Source: an uncultured Pelagibacteraceae bacterium
GTDB taxonomy: Bacteria; Pseudomonadota; Alphaproteobacteria; Pelagibacterales; Pelagibacteraceae
Direction: 5' to 3'
Assembly: GCA_902570525.1 (NCBI GenBank)
Contig: CACFYN010000006.1
Location: 1 to 34,303, forward strand
DNA: 34,303 nucleotides
This document shows positions 1-8,332 of this stretch, one piece after another (the stretch's first letter is position 1; the number at the start of each line of letters is the position of its first letter). The translations under genes and the position numbers were made by a program. Below the pieces are notes generated by a model. The model was not told the origin of the DNA. It did no database searches and saw only the letters and a program-made list of their open reading frames with translations.

Positions 1-1920
1 GTTTTGGAATTTGATTTAACAGTAGGTTTTGACGTCTCAACAGCTACGAAAAATTCTAACGAATGTGCCCATTCAGACGAAGATGAAGATGTAATTGGTT
101 TAAAATTAAGTTCAGATGGAACTAAAATGTTTTTAATCGGTTCAGACTCTGAAGCAGAAGGAATAGAAGAGTATAAATTAGATACTGCTTATGATGTCTC
201 ATCTTGTGACTTTGTGACTACACACTTTGAGGGAGAAATGGACATAAGAGATATTGCATTTAACAATAGTGGAACAAAATTATTTATCTATGATGGAACT
301 GGGAATGACTTTATTAAAAAATATTCACTTACTAGCTCCTTTAATATTTCAAACGCTACTTTTGAACAACAATCTACCGGAACAAGTAGTAAAACCTTTT
401 CACAACTTGAAGGTAATCCACAGGGATTAGCATTCAGTTCTGATGGTTCTAAAATGTATATAACAGGACATGGAAAAGATAAAGTTCAAGAATTCAATTT
501 AAGTACACCATTCGATTTATCTAATGTAAAAAAAGAAGGGGGTTACGATGTTTCAGGTGAAGCTGATCAAGTTTCAGGTATAGCATTCAGTTCAGATGGT
601 TTAAAAATGTTTGTTTTAGATTTTAAAACAGGCAATAAAACTGTTAGTGAATATAACTTAACTTGTGGTTTTGGAGTGATCAATTGTATTGATCCAACAG
701 CAAATAAAGATGATGTAGCTTCTATTGAAACACAATCAGAGACAACAAAAAAAATTATACAGCATACAACATTCCCAGTTATCAACCGTATGGAATGGTT
801 AAGACGAAATAGTGGAAGAGTTAATTTGACTAATCAAAACATTAAGATTCAGTTTAATAATGCAATTTTGAATTCCTTAACAGATGCTTTAGTTCCAATT
901 TATTTTTCCAATGATGGTAATAGCGGGTCGGATTATCAAAATTCAAGCTGGTCTTTTTGGAGCGAAGGAACTATCAGCATCGGAAGCACGGGTGACACTA
1001 GTCAATCTTCATCAAAAAGTATTAATACTTCTGCAATTACTCTTGGAGCAGATAAAAAAGGTCAGGATAATATTATAAGAGGTATTGCTTTAAGATTTGG
1101 TACTGATGATGTTGATGTTGGTGACCTTGGAAGTGCTTTAGATATGAATTCTTTTAGTTTAACTTTTTATGAAACAAAGCCAAAAGGAGAACAAAGATTT
1201 ACAGATCACTTACTAGGCATGAGTTTTATAAATTCAAATTTAATAAATAGTAGCGGATCTCAATCAACAAATGGTGACAGATATGGCGAACAATTATATG
1301 GATCATTAAGTTTGAGAGATACATTTTCAAAAAATAGATTAAATTTTACTCCTAAATTAAAAATTAATTATGGAATAACACATTTAGGTGCATATAAAGA
1401 AACAGGATCTGAGGGATTAAATCTAGAATATGATGATCAATATATTGGAAATTTTACATCTTCTGTAGGAACAAGTTTGGATAACACTTATGATTTTGAA
1501 GTTGGCTCATTTATTCCGTATTTTGATTTTGAATATTATGCCGATATGAGTCCAGCCTCAGAACAGACATTCTCTTACGTTTCTAATGGTGAGGAATTTA
1601 CTTTGAAAGGTATAGAAAACTCTACTCACAATTTTATAGGTGGTATTGGATTTGATTTTGTGTCGGAGACTGGTTTAACTTTAATGACCAAGTACACCAG
1701 GGATCAGGCTCAAAATAGTAAGAATGATAGCTTTAATATTGCTTTAGATTACAGAGGTTCCCAAAGGTCTTCTTATGCCATGTCCATTCAGGATACATCA
1801 GCTAAGTTTTCACATGATAAAGAACTAAATAATTTCAAAGTTAACATAGATAGTCATTATGATTTTTTAAAAGACGACCCAGATTATGGGCTTTATTTAA
1901 AAATTTCGAATATAAATTAA
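1..1920 (+). CDS. Autotransporter-type protein with beta-propeller-like repeat passenger (5' end missing)
   Basis: The frame is open to the left window edge, so the true start and any signal peptide lie outside; a TTG at position 4 is only the first possible start codon inside. About the first 230 visible residues hold repeats of roughly 50-60 residues built on a pattern like FSSDGxKMF followed by EYxLSTPFDLSN, typical of beta-propeller-like repeats in marine bacterial and phage surface proteins. A hinge with NRMEWLRRN (about residue 261) leads into a C-terminal domain from about residue 316 (FWSEGTISIG, TLGADKK, ALRFG) that looks like an autotransporter beta-barrel. Predicted role: surface display or secretion of the propeller across the outer membrane; ligand unknown. 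Unlike its downstream paralogue it ends ...SNIN, without the usual terminal aromatic residue. Family call is good; function is unknown. Confidence 0.72.
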   Translation, partial: VLEFDLTVGFDVSTATKNSNECAHSDEDEDVIGLKLSSDGTKMFLIGSDSEAEGIEEYKLDTAYDVSSCDFVTTHFEGEMDIRDIAFNNSGTKLFIYDGTGNDFIKKYSLTSSFNISNATFEQQSTGTSSKTFSQLEGNPQGLAFSSDGSKMYITGHGKDKVQEFNLSTPFDLSNVKKEGGYDVSGEADQVSGIAFSSDGLKMFVLDFKTGNKTVSEYNLTCGFGVINCIDPTANKDDVASIETQSETTKKIIQHTTFPVINRMEWLRRNSGRVNLTNQNIKIQFNNAILNSLTDALVPIYFSNDGNSGSDYQNSSWSFWSEGTISIGSTGDTSQSSSKSINTSAITLGADKKGQDNIIRGIALRFGTDDVDVGDLGSALDMNSFSLTFYETKPKGEQRFTDHLLGMSFINSNLINSSGSQSTNGDRYGEQLYGSLSLRDTFSKNRLNFTPKLKINYGITHLGAYKETGSEGLNLEYDDQYIGNFTSSVGTSLDNTYDFEVGSFIPYFDFEYYADMSPASEQTFSYVSNGEEFTLKGIENSTHNFIGGIGFDFVSETGLTLMTKYTRDQAQNSKNDSFNIALDYRGSQRSSYAMSIQDTSAKFSHDKELNNFKVNIDSHYDFLKDDPDYGLYLKISNIN

Positions 1921-1984
1921 ATTTAATATAGATAGTAAAATCAGCACACAAGAACCTAAGAGTATTTCTAGGAATTTCTCATAT

Positions 1985-2013
1985 AAATTTGCCTTTTAAT
2001 CTGTAGCAAATTT
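1985..2013. other. Inverted repeat between the two autotransporter-like genes
   Basis: Eight-base arms AAATTTGC (1985-1992) and GCAAATTT (2006-2013) enclose a 13-base loop, starting about 65 bases after the upstream stop and ending 18 bases before the next start codon. The T-run after it is short, so it is a weak terminator candidate; it could instead be an mRNA hairpin or protein-binding site in the leader of the downstream gene. Confidence 0.3.
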
Positions 2014-2031
2014 TGGATATAAAAGGTCTTT

Positions 2032-4302
2032 ATGAAATTTCTGAGAATAATTGTACTGACATTAATTTTTTTACTCCCAGTTTCCAATTCATTCGGAGCA
2101 ATGATAACTCATAATCAAACAGTAAGCATCGATCCTGGTACTCTTATTACTGGTGTTGCCTTTAATTCAGATGGAACAAAAGTATTTACAGGTTCTGCAA
2201 ATTCACCCGATAGTCAATTTATAAATGAATTTAGCTTATCTATACCATACGATGTTTCATCAAAAACTTATACAGGTGACAGCGAAAGATGTGATATGGG
2301 AGGCCGTATGGAAGCTACTCCATATGACTTAGAATTTAGTAGCGATGGAATGCGTTTTTTTATCGTGACAAGAAATGCAGGTAATGATACAGCGGACGGT
2401 GATAAGGCTTATGGATTTGATTTAACTTCACCTTATAATGTTTCAACTTGTACATTTGCTTCACAAACTACAGATTTAGACTCTCCTACCTTTACAAGTG
2501 GAAGTCTAGCAGGAAATTTTGATCATGATGGCATAAGAAATAGAAAACATAGACTACAAGGTATAGAAATTAATAATGATGGCACTAAGTTATTTTTAAT
2601 TTGGTTTGATGCTGACGATGCGGATGTAGGTGCTAGATTATTAGAATATACACTCTCAACCCCATATGATTTGACAACATTGTCACTAGTTACCTCAGCA
2701 GGTATCTCGTTTGCTACTCCCGCTGCATCATCAATCTATGTAAACAATCCAGCAAGTATGCGTTTTAGCCCTAACGGAAAAAGAGTTTTTATAACAAGTC
2801 ATGATGAGGGTACCGCTGGTGTAACCCAAGTTTCATTTACAAATTCCTTTGACACATCATCATTTGTTATAGATGGAACAGTGAATGTAAATAATTTAAC
2901 TCCTAGTAATAACGAACCAAGAGGACTGGCTTTTGGGGCAAATGGAATAAAACTGATTATTGCTAATGATTTTAACCAATATAGTGCAGATAATTTAATG
3001 GAGTATGATTTGGTTTGTCCTTATAATCTTTTTGAAGGTAAATGTGATGCTATAACAGAGGGTGATCGAACTGGTATGGCAGAAGCACAAATGGAACTTG
3101 CTAGAAGAACGATTGACCATTCAACAAATTCAGCTTTAAACAGATTAAAATGGATTAGAAGAAACAAAGATAAACAAGATTTAACAAATTTACAGATTGA
3201 TATTAACTTTTCAAATCAAATGCTAGCTTCTCTTACAGAAGCAGTAAAGACGGCAGCTACTAAAAAAAATAAACCTTTAAAAGATAAAAACGTATTTTAT
3301 TGGAGCGAGGGAAGTATTTCAGTTGGAAAAATGGGGGACACCAATGTTTCAACTTCAAAAGAAATTAATGCAAACTCACTAACGATTGGTGCAGATAAAT
3401 TTATCGATAATAATGGTATTATTGGATGGGCTCTTCGATATGGAAACGATCATACTAAAGTAGGTTACAATGGTAGCAATATGAATGCAGATACATTTAA
3501 CCTTACACTTTATAACACCAGACCCTCATCTATTGACAATAAATATATTGATACAATCTTTGGAGTTGGAAAACTTAATTTGGATATTCTAAATTTACTT
3601 GATGGTGAAAATTTAGTTGCCAAAAGATCCGGAAGACAAATGTATGGAACAGTTAAGCTTAAAGATGAAATTATTAAAAATACATTAACAATAATTCCAT
3701 CTGCTCAAATTGATTTTGGTCACACAATATTTGATTCTTATAAAGAAACTGGAACTTCTGCAATGAGCTTTAAAAAACAACATGTAAAATCTAGAAACAT
3801 TAGAGCAGCAATTGCAGCGGTAGATAAAATAGAAAATGAAAAATATTCAATTAAAAGGCATGGAAAATTAGAATATCAGGCTAATTTAAAACGCTCATCA
3901 AATATTAAATATACATATGTGGATGAACCTTCAAAAGTATTTAATACAAAACTACAATCTGGATCCTTACATAATATTAATGGTGAAGTTGGAATTGATA
4001 TAATTTTTCCTGAAAATTACAGCCTTTTTATAATCTATGAAAGAAAACAAGCTATCAGTCATGGTAACTTTAATAAAGGACATAGCACAGGATATACCGA
4101 TAATCTTTATATTGCGCTTGGATATCTTCCTGGCAAAAATACCGAATACGCATTTATATTAAATGGCTCAGAAAATTTAATGTCAAAACTTGAGGTTAAA
4201 AAAGACATAAAAGGATTTGATTTAATATTTAATTTGAATGATGATTTAACAAATATAGGCGATGCAAGAGAAGCTTATATTGAACTAAATAAAGTCTTTT
4301 AA
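2032..4302 (+). CDS. Autotransporter-type protein with beta-propeller-like repeat passenger (complete paralogue)
   Basis: A 756-residue protein with a clear Sec signal peptide (basic start, hydrophobic residues 7-20, cleavage near residue 23). Residues about 24-340 carry the same propeller-like repeats as the upstream gene (FNSDGTKVF, FSSDGMRFF, LSTPYDLTT, FSPNGKRVF). The hinge NRLKWIRRN lies near residue 370, and the barrel starts near 421 (YWSEGSISVG, TIGADK, ALRYG) and runs to a terminal Phe, the classic outer-membrane sorting signal. It is co-oriented with its paralogue 111 bases upstream, so the pair is a tandem duplication with considerable divergence. A basic stretch with an Ala-rich helix-like segment interrupts the barrel around residues 583-620 and has no counterpart in the first copy. 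Function of the displayed propeller is not deducible. Confidence 0.78.
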   Translation: MKFLRIIVLTLIFLLPVSNSFGAMITHNQTVSIDPGTLITGVAFNSDGTKVFTGSANSPDSQFINEFSLSIPYDVSSKTYTGDSERCDMGGRMEATPYDLEFSSDGMRFFIVTRNAGNDTADGDKAYGFDLTSPYNVSTCTFASQTTDLDSPTFTSGSLAGNFDHDGIRNRKHRLQGIEINNDGTKLFLIWFDADDADVGARLLEYTLSTPYDLTTLSLVTSAGISFATPAASSIYVNNPASMRFSPNGKRVFITSHDEGTAGVTQVSFTNSFDTSSFVIDGTVNVNNLTPSNNEPRGLAFGANGIKLIIANDFNQYSADNLMEYDLVCPYNLFEGKCDAITEGDRTGMAEAQMELARRTIDHSTNSALNRLKWIRRNKDKQDLTNLQIDINFSNQMLASLTEAVKTAATKKNKPLKDKNVFYWSEGSISVGKMGDTNVSTSKEINANSLTIGADKFIDNNGIIGWALRYGNDHTKVGYNGSNMNADTFNLTLYNTRPSSIDNKYIDTIFGVGKLNLDILNLLDGENLVAKRSGRQMYGTVKLKDEIIKNTLTIIPSAQIDFGHTIFDSYKETGTSAMSFKKQHVKSRNIRAAIAAVDKIENEKYSIKRHGKLEYQANLKRSSNIKYTYVDEPSKVFNTKLQSGSLHNINGEVGIDIIFPENYSLFIIYERKQAISHGNFNKGHSTGYTDNLYIALGYLPGKNTEYAFILNGSENLMSKLEVKKDIKGFDLIFNLNDDLTNIGDAREAYIELNKVF

Positions 4303-4331
4303 TTTCAATAATTAAGATTAAACTGATCATT

Positions 4332-4337
4332 GAGGAG
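4332..4337 (+). promoter_or_regulatory. Strong ribosome binding site of the adenylyltransferase gene
   Basis: GAGGAG lies five bases before the ATG at 4343. Most genes in this window lack an obvious Shine-Dalgarno sequence, so this marks the first gene of the following operon and fixes its start. Confidence 0.6.
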
Positions 4338-4342
4338 TACCG

Positions 4343-4717
4343 ATGAGTTATAAGTGGGATAACAAAAAACCAACCGCGCAAATGCTGGGAAGATGGCAAC
4401 CTTTTCACGATGGCCACTATGCATTATTCAAAGAAATAATTAAAAAAACAGGACAAGTTTGTATTCAAATAAGAGATGTACAGGGAGTAGATGATAACCC
4501 ATTTGATTTTGAAACAGTAAAGAAAAAAATAGAGGAGAGATTAAACCCTGAATTTGAAGGAAGATTTAAAGTGATATTGGTACCAAACATAACTAATATT
4601 TGTTACGGCAGAGGAGTAGGGTATAAAATTGAGGAAATAGTGTTATCTGAAGAAATACAAAAGATATCTGCAACAAAAATTAGAGCTAAAATGCGAGAAG
4701 ATGGAGATTTAAAGTGA
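4343..4717 (+). CDS. Small nucleotidyltransferase of the HxGH (NMNAT/cytidylyltransferase) superfamily
   Basis: A 124-residue single-domain protein with the two superfamily hallmarks: HDGH at residues 22-25 (nucleotide alpha-phosphate binding) after GRWQPF, and ISATKIR at 108-114. Such enzymes transfer AMP or CMP from a nucleoside triphosphate to a phosphorylated acceptor; similar short versions occur in marine phages and pelagic bacteria without an assigned acceptor. The gene starts after a strong Shine-Dalgarno sequence and overlaps the next gene by four bases (GTGA), so it is very likely translated together with the 2-oxoglutarate oxygenase. NMN adenylylation is possible but the protein is shorter than typical NadM/NadD. 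Substrate remains open. Confidence 0.7.
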   Translation: MSYKWDNKKPTAQMLGRWQPFHDGHYALFKEIIKKTGQVCIQIRDVQGVDDNPFDFETVKKKIEERLNPEFEGRFKVILVPNITNICYGRGVGYKIEEIVLSEEIQKISATKIRAKMREDGDLK

Positions 4718-5565
4718 ACGAAAGACTTAAATCAATTGTAGATTTAGAAAAATATCCAATTCACGACTTAAACTCACCAATAATAAAAAAATTAATTGAA
4801 AAATGTAAAAAAGAATTAGACGAAGATAGTTGTTCAACAATTCCAAATTTTATTTTGCCAAAGTCACTAGCAATAATGAATACAGAATTAGAAAAGCAAC
4901 TCGATGAAGTTTATATGTCTAAAGAAAAAATCAATCCATATTTATACGCTAAAGATGATCCAGAGTTACCAAAAGATCATCCTAAAAGAACCTTCATGAA
5001 AAGATTTAACGGATATTTGAATTCAGATTGTTTTTTAAAAGGTTCTGAAATGAAGTTTTTGTACGAAACTGAAGAACTTTTAAAATTTGTTTCATTATGT
5101 TTAGGAGTCTCACCAATATATAGATGGGCAGATCCTTTAGCTTGTCATGCTTATAATGTCATGGAGCCAGAAGGAATTTTGCCTTGGCATTTTGATAGTT
5201 GTGAATTTACATTAAGTTTAATGATCCAAAAACCTGAGAAAGGTGGAATATTTGAATACTGCCCAAATATAAGAGAACCTGGTAATGAAAATTTTGATGA
5301 AGTAAAAAAAGTTTTAAACGGAGACAGATCAAGAGTTAGACAATTAAAATTAGAGCCGGGAGATTTGCAAATATTCAAAGGGAGATTCACATTACATAGA
5401 GTAACTAAAGTAGAAGGAAACAAATCTAGATATATGTGTATTCCTGCTTATGTTCTTGATCCTTGGAGAGTAAATACACCAGAGCACTCAAAAGCAATTT
5501 ATGGAAAAGTTCTACCTATACATTTAGAGAGAAATGTTGCTCGATCAGATGGTTTAACAGATTAA
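4714..5565 (+). CDS. 2-oxoglutarate/Fe(II) oxygenase of the HalD/BesD-like family, hydroxylase-type facial triad
   Basis: 283 residues; GTG start overlapping the upstream stop by four bases. The core holds an intact iron site: H159-x-D161 and H228, with R239 as the likely 2-oxoglutarate-binding arginine. Surrounding motifs (FEYCPNIR at 180-187, LEPGDLQIF about 213-221, then the LHRV turn) resemble the family that contains the amino-acid halogenases HalD and BesD. Those halogenases replace the Asp by a small residue; here the Asp is kept, so hydroxylation is expected rather than halogenation. The stop abuts the start of L-carnitine dehydrogenase, which suggests a substrate related to carnitine or another small amine, but this is inference. 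Known relatives act on free amino acids such as lysine. Confidence 0.7.
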   Translation: MNERLKSIVDLEKYPIHDLNSPIIKKLIEKCKKELDEDSCSTIPNFILPKSLAIMNTELEKQLDEVYMSKEKINPYLYAKDDPELPKDHPKRTFMKRFNGYLNSDCFLKGSEMKFLYETEELLKFVSLCLGVSPIYRWADPLACHAYNVMEPEGILPWHFDSCEFTLSLMIQKPEKGGIFEYCPNIREPGNENFDEVKKVLNGDRSRVRQLKLEPGDLQIFKGRFTLHRVTKVEGNKSRYMCIPAYVLDPWRVNTPEHSKAIYGKVLPIHLERNVARSDGLTD

Positions 5566-6504
5566 ATGATTAAAAAGATTGCCGTAATTGGTACTGGAGT
5601 TATAGGTACTGGTTGGATTATTAGATGTTTGGCTCATAATTTTAAGGTCATTGCCTATGACAAAGATCCAAAATTAAAAAAAAAAATAATTGAAGAGATA
5701 AGAAGAGCCTCGCCATTTGTTAAAAAACTCTTTAATAAAAAAAAAATTAATCTTAAAAATTTTCAATATGTAACTTCCTTAGAAGCAGCACTTAAAGATG
5801 CAGACTTTATTCAGGAAAATGCTACAGAAAATTACAAAATTAAAACCAAGTTAATGAACCTTATTGGAAAATATTCAAAAAATAATGCGATTATTTCATC
5901 TAGTTCTTCTGGCTTACTTCCTACAAAAATTTATTCAAAATGTAAAAATCCAGCAAGAACTATGATTGGACATCCATTTAATCCAGTTTATTTATGTCCC
6001 GGAGTTGAAGTTGTTGCCGGTAAAAAAACTAAAACGAAATTTTTAAATAAAGCTAATAAATTTTATAAATCTATTTCTATGAATCCAATTATTGTTAAAA
6101 AGGAATTACCTGGATATTTAGCGGATAGATTACAAGAAGCACTATGGAGAGAAGGTTTGCATATTATTAATGAAGGTTATGCAACTACTAAAGATTTAGA
6201 TAGAGCTATAGAGGATGGACCAGGACTTAGATGGTCTTTGATGGGAACATTTTTAACTTTTCACTTAGCAGGTGGTAAACTCGGAATGAAACATATGCTA
6301 GAACAATTTGGACCAGCATTAAAATTACCATGGACAAAATTAAAAGCTCCGAAACTATCAAAAAAATTATCTAGTAGAGTTATTAGTGGCACAAAATTAC
6401 AAGCAAAAGGTAAGTCTGTGGCAATGATCTCCAGCATTCGAGATGAATATCTAGTTAATCTACAAAAGCTCAGAAAGAAATATGAAGACAAATTAAGGAA
6501 ATGA
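5566..6504 (+). CDS. L-carnitine 3-dehydrogenase
   Basis: 312 residues of the 3-hydroxyacyl-CoA dehydrogenase fold. It oxidises L-carnitine to 3-dehydrocarnitine with NAD+, in the cytoplasm. Seen: the Rossmann glycine motif GTGVIGTG at residues 9-16, SSSSSGLLPT at 111-120, the catalytic-histidine block HPFNP at 136-140 with E148 shortly after, ADRL near 186-189, and C-terminal blocks LRWSLMGTF and FGPALKLPW characteristic of carnitine dehydrogenases rather than hydroxybutyryl-CoA dehydrogenases. Many alphaproteobacterial homologues carry a fused C-terminal betainyl-CoA thioesterase; here the protein stops after the dehydrogenase part and a separate thioesterase gene lies at 10874-11344 on the opposite strand. 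The start follows the oxygenase stop with no gap, so it is translationally linked to it. Confidence 0.85.
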   Translation: MIKKIAVIGTGVIGTGWIIRCLAHNFKVIAYDKDPKLKKKIIEEIRRASPFVKKLFNKKKINLKNFQYVTSLEAALKDADFIQENATENYKIKTKLMNLIGKYSKNNAIISSSSSGLLPTKIYSKCKNPARTMIGHPFNPVYLCPGVEVVAGKKTKTKFLNKANKFYKSISMNPIIVKKELPGYLADRLQEALWREGLHIINEGYATTKDLDRAIEDGPGLRWSLMGTFLTFHLAGGKLGMKHMLEQFGPALKLPWTKLKAPKLSKKLSSRVISGTKLQAKGKSVAMISSIRDEYLVNLQKLRKKYEDKLRK

Positions 6505-7293
6505 TTGTACTTAAATATCATGACCGTATTAGTAAAAAATCTAGGAAACGGAATTAAGAATATAAAAATTAATGATCCAAAGTCATATAATTCATTAACT
6601 TTTGCAACTCTAAACCTACTTTTAAAAACCTTTCAGAAAATGGATAAAGATAATTCTACAAGAGTAATTATCTTAGAAGGAGCTGGTAAAGGATTTAGCG
6701 CAGGTCATAATCTTAAAGAAGTAAGAGGACTTAAAAAAAGATCAAAATATTTAAAGTTATTTAACCTTTGTTCAAAGCTCATGATACAAATTGTAGAAGG
6801 ACGTAAACCTGTAATTGCCAAGGTTCATGGTGCAGCTTATGCGGCTGGATGTCAATTAGTTGCAAGTTGTGATCTAGCTTATAGTACTAATGATGCAATA
6901 TTTGCAACACCAGGTGTTAATATTGGATTGTTTTGTAGCACACCTATGGTTGCAGTAAGTAGAAAAGTTACAAGAAAAAGGATGATGAAAATGCTTCTCA
7001 CTGGAGAACCAATTAAAGCAAACTACGCTAAAGAAGTTGGATTGATAAATGATCATTTTTCAAAAAAAAATTTAAACAAAGAAGTTATGAAAATCGCTAA
7101 AACAATTTCTTCAAAATCAAATTTAACGATTAAAATTGGAAAACAAGCTTTCTATAAGCAGTTAGAGATGCCATTAAAAAAAGCTTATGATTTCACTGCA
7201 AAAATGATGACACTCAATATGATGTCAATTGATGCTAAAGAAGGTATTCAGGCATTTTTAGAAAAAAGAAAACCTAAATGGAAAAATAGATAA
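6505..7293 (+). CDS. Crotonase/enoyl-CoA hydratase-fold protein, catalytic glutamates missing (ECHDC3-like)
   Basis: 262 residues from a TTG at 6505 (with AGGA five bases upstream) or 257 from the ATG at 6520; the choice is open. The crotonase fold is clear: FSAGHNLKEV forms the first oxyanion-hole strand and HGAAYAAGCQL the second. In true enoyl-CoA hydratases two Glu residues act in catalysis; in this protein the corresponding sites read Gln (117 in the TTG numbering, in AAGCQL) and Gly (137, in ATPGVNIG). This matches the ECHDC3-like subgroup, whose reaction is not well defined. It sits between carnitine dehydrogenase and a CoA-binding protein, so a CoA-thioester role in amine or fatty-acid breakdown is likely. 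It should not be called CaiD: no CaiB or CaiC partner is visible. Confidence 0.72.
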   Translation: MYLNIMTVLVKNLGNGIKNIKINDPKSYNSLTFATLNLLLKTFQKMDKDNSTRVIILEGAGKGFSAGHNLKEVRGLKKRSKYLKLFNLCSKLMIQIVEGRKPVIAKVHGAAYAAGCQLVASCDLAYSTNDAIFATPGVNIGLFCSTPMVAVSRKVTRKRMMKMLLTGEPIKANYAKEVGLINDHFSKKNLNKEVMKIAKTISSKSNLTIKIGKQAFYKQLEMPLKKAYDFTAKMMTLNMMSIDAKEGIQAFLEKRKPKWKNR

Positions 7294-7760
7294 TGACTGA
7301 CGACCAGATTAAAAATATTTTAGAAAAGTCAAAAACAATTGCAATGATTGGTATTAGCTCAGAAAAAAAAGGTGAAGATCCAAAAAATTTAAAAAGAAAA
7401 CCTGCAAATGTAGTGATGAAATATATGCAAGATTTTGGTTACAAAGTGTATCCAATCAATCCTTTTGCAGAAGGTGAAATAGTCAATAATGAAAAAGTCT
7501 TAGCTGACTTAAAAAATGTTCCAGAAAAAATTGATATTGTTGATGTGTTTAGACCTTCAAAAGAAACACCAGGCATTGCCCAACAAGCTAAAGAAATTGG
7601 ATCAAAAGTTTTATGGTTGCAATACGGAATTCATAGTGACGAAGCAAAAGCAATTGCTGAAAGTTCGAATATGGAGTTTATATCTAATAGATGTATTAAG
7701 CAGGAATACCAAAAGATTTTCCAAAAGTCTAATCCTGTTTTTCCAGCACTGAAAAATTAG
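7293..7760 (+). CDS. CoA-binding Rossmann-fold protein (YccU family)
   Basis: 155 residues, starting one base inside the previous stop (TAATG). The sequence is a single CoA-binding domain of the succinyl-CoA-synthetase-alpha type: an N-terminal TIAMIGISS strand and loop, a central VYPINPFAEGE segment, IVDVFRP, and LWLQYGIHSDEA. Members of this family bind CoA or a nucleotide but have no established reaction. Its place directly behind carnitine dehydrogenase and a crotonase is consistent with handling of CoA in the same pathway. No catalytic histidine-phosphorylation partner subunit is encoded nearby, so a ligase activity is not supported. Confidence 0.72.
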   Translation: MTDDQIKNILEKSKTIAMIGISSEKKGEDPKNLKRKPANVVMKYMQDFGYKVYPINPFAEGEIVNNEKVLADLKNVPEKIDIVDVFRPSKETPGIAQQAKEIGSKVLWLQYGIHSDEAKAIAESSNMEFISNRCIKQEYQKIFQKSNPVFPALKN

Positions 7761-8332
7761 TGAAAAATTTTTTATTGATAAGTTTTATTTTTTTTTATGC
7801 AACGAATGTTGTTAAATCTGAAATATCAAGAGCTTATTTTGCTGGTGGATGTTTTTGGTGCATGGAAGAGGTTTTTGAAAAGACAGAAGGAGTGATTGAA
7901 GTAGTATCAGGATACTCAGGTGGAACCTCAAAAAATCCTACTTATAAAGAAGTTACATATGGTGACACAGGACATTTCGAGGTTGTTGAAGTTGTTTATA
8001 ATAAATCAAAAATAAATTTTGAAAACCTAGCAAATATTTTTTGGAAAAATATTGATCCTTTCGATAAGGCAGGTCAGTTTTGTGATAAAGGATACAGTTA
8101 TAGGTCTGTTGCGTTCTATACAAATAATGACGAAAAAAAACTTATAAAGGATGATATTCAAGAAATTGAGAAAAAATTTAATCAAAAAGTAGTTACATAT
8201 GTTAGGAAATTTGAAATATTTTATAAAGCAGAGGAACATCATCAAGATTATTATAAAGAGAAATTTTTAAATTATTTGTTATATAAAGAGGGATGTGGAA
8301 GACAAAGAAAATTAGATAATATTTGGCAATGA
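7760..8332 (+). CDS. msrA: Peptide methionine-S-sulfoxide reductase MsrA, exported form
   Basis: 190 residues from a GTG that overlaps the preceding TAG by one base. The first about 20 residues are a hydrophobic signal-like segment (FLLISFIFFYATNVV), so the enzyme probably works in the periplasm or is membrane-tethered. The active site GCFWC places the catalytic Cys at residue 31 and a second Cys at 34; YSGG, GDTGHFEVVEV and AEEHHQDYY are the standard MsrA blocks, and a C-terminal GCGRQR gives another possible resolving Cys. It repairs S-methionine sulfoxide in oxidised proteins. A second, cytosolic-looking MsrA is encoded at 22236-22691. The gene overlaps the next start by four bases. Confidence 0.88.
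   Translation: MKNFLLISFIFFYATNVVKSEISRAYFAGGCFWCMEEVFEKTEGVIEVVSGYSGGTSKNPTYKEVTYGDTGHFEVVEVVYNKSKINFENLANIFWKNIDPFDKAGQFCDKGYSYRSVAFYTNNDEKKLIKDDIQEIEKKFNQKVVTYVRKFEIFYKAEEHHQDYYKEKFLNYLLYKEGCGRQRKLDNIWQ

Noticed and set aside
4714-5565. Halogenase of the BesD/HalD type
   Set aside because: The iron site keeps the Asp (H159-x-D161) that halogenases lose to make room for chloride.
5680-5760. Poly-A runs in carnitine dehydrogenase as phase-variable tracts
   Set aside because: Runs of 8-10 A are common in this AT-rich genome and encode Lys-rich segments; the frame is intact and no variation can be judged from one sequence.
6505-7293. CaiD-type crotonobetainyl-CoA hydratase
   Set aside because: The catalytic glutamates are absent and no CaiA, CaiB or CaiC partners are visible.
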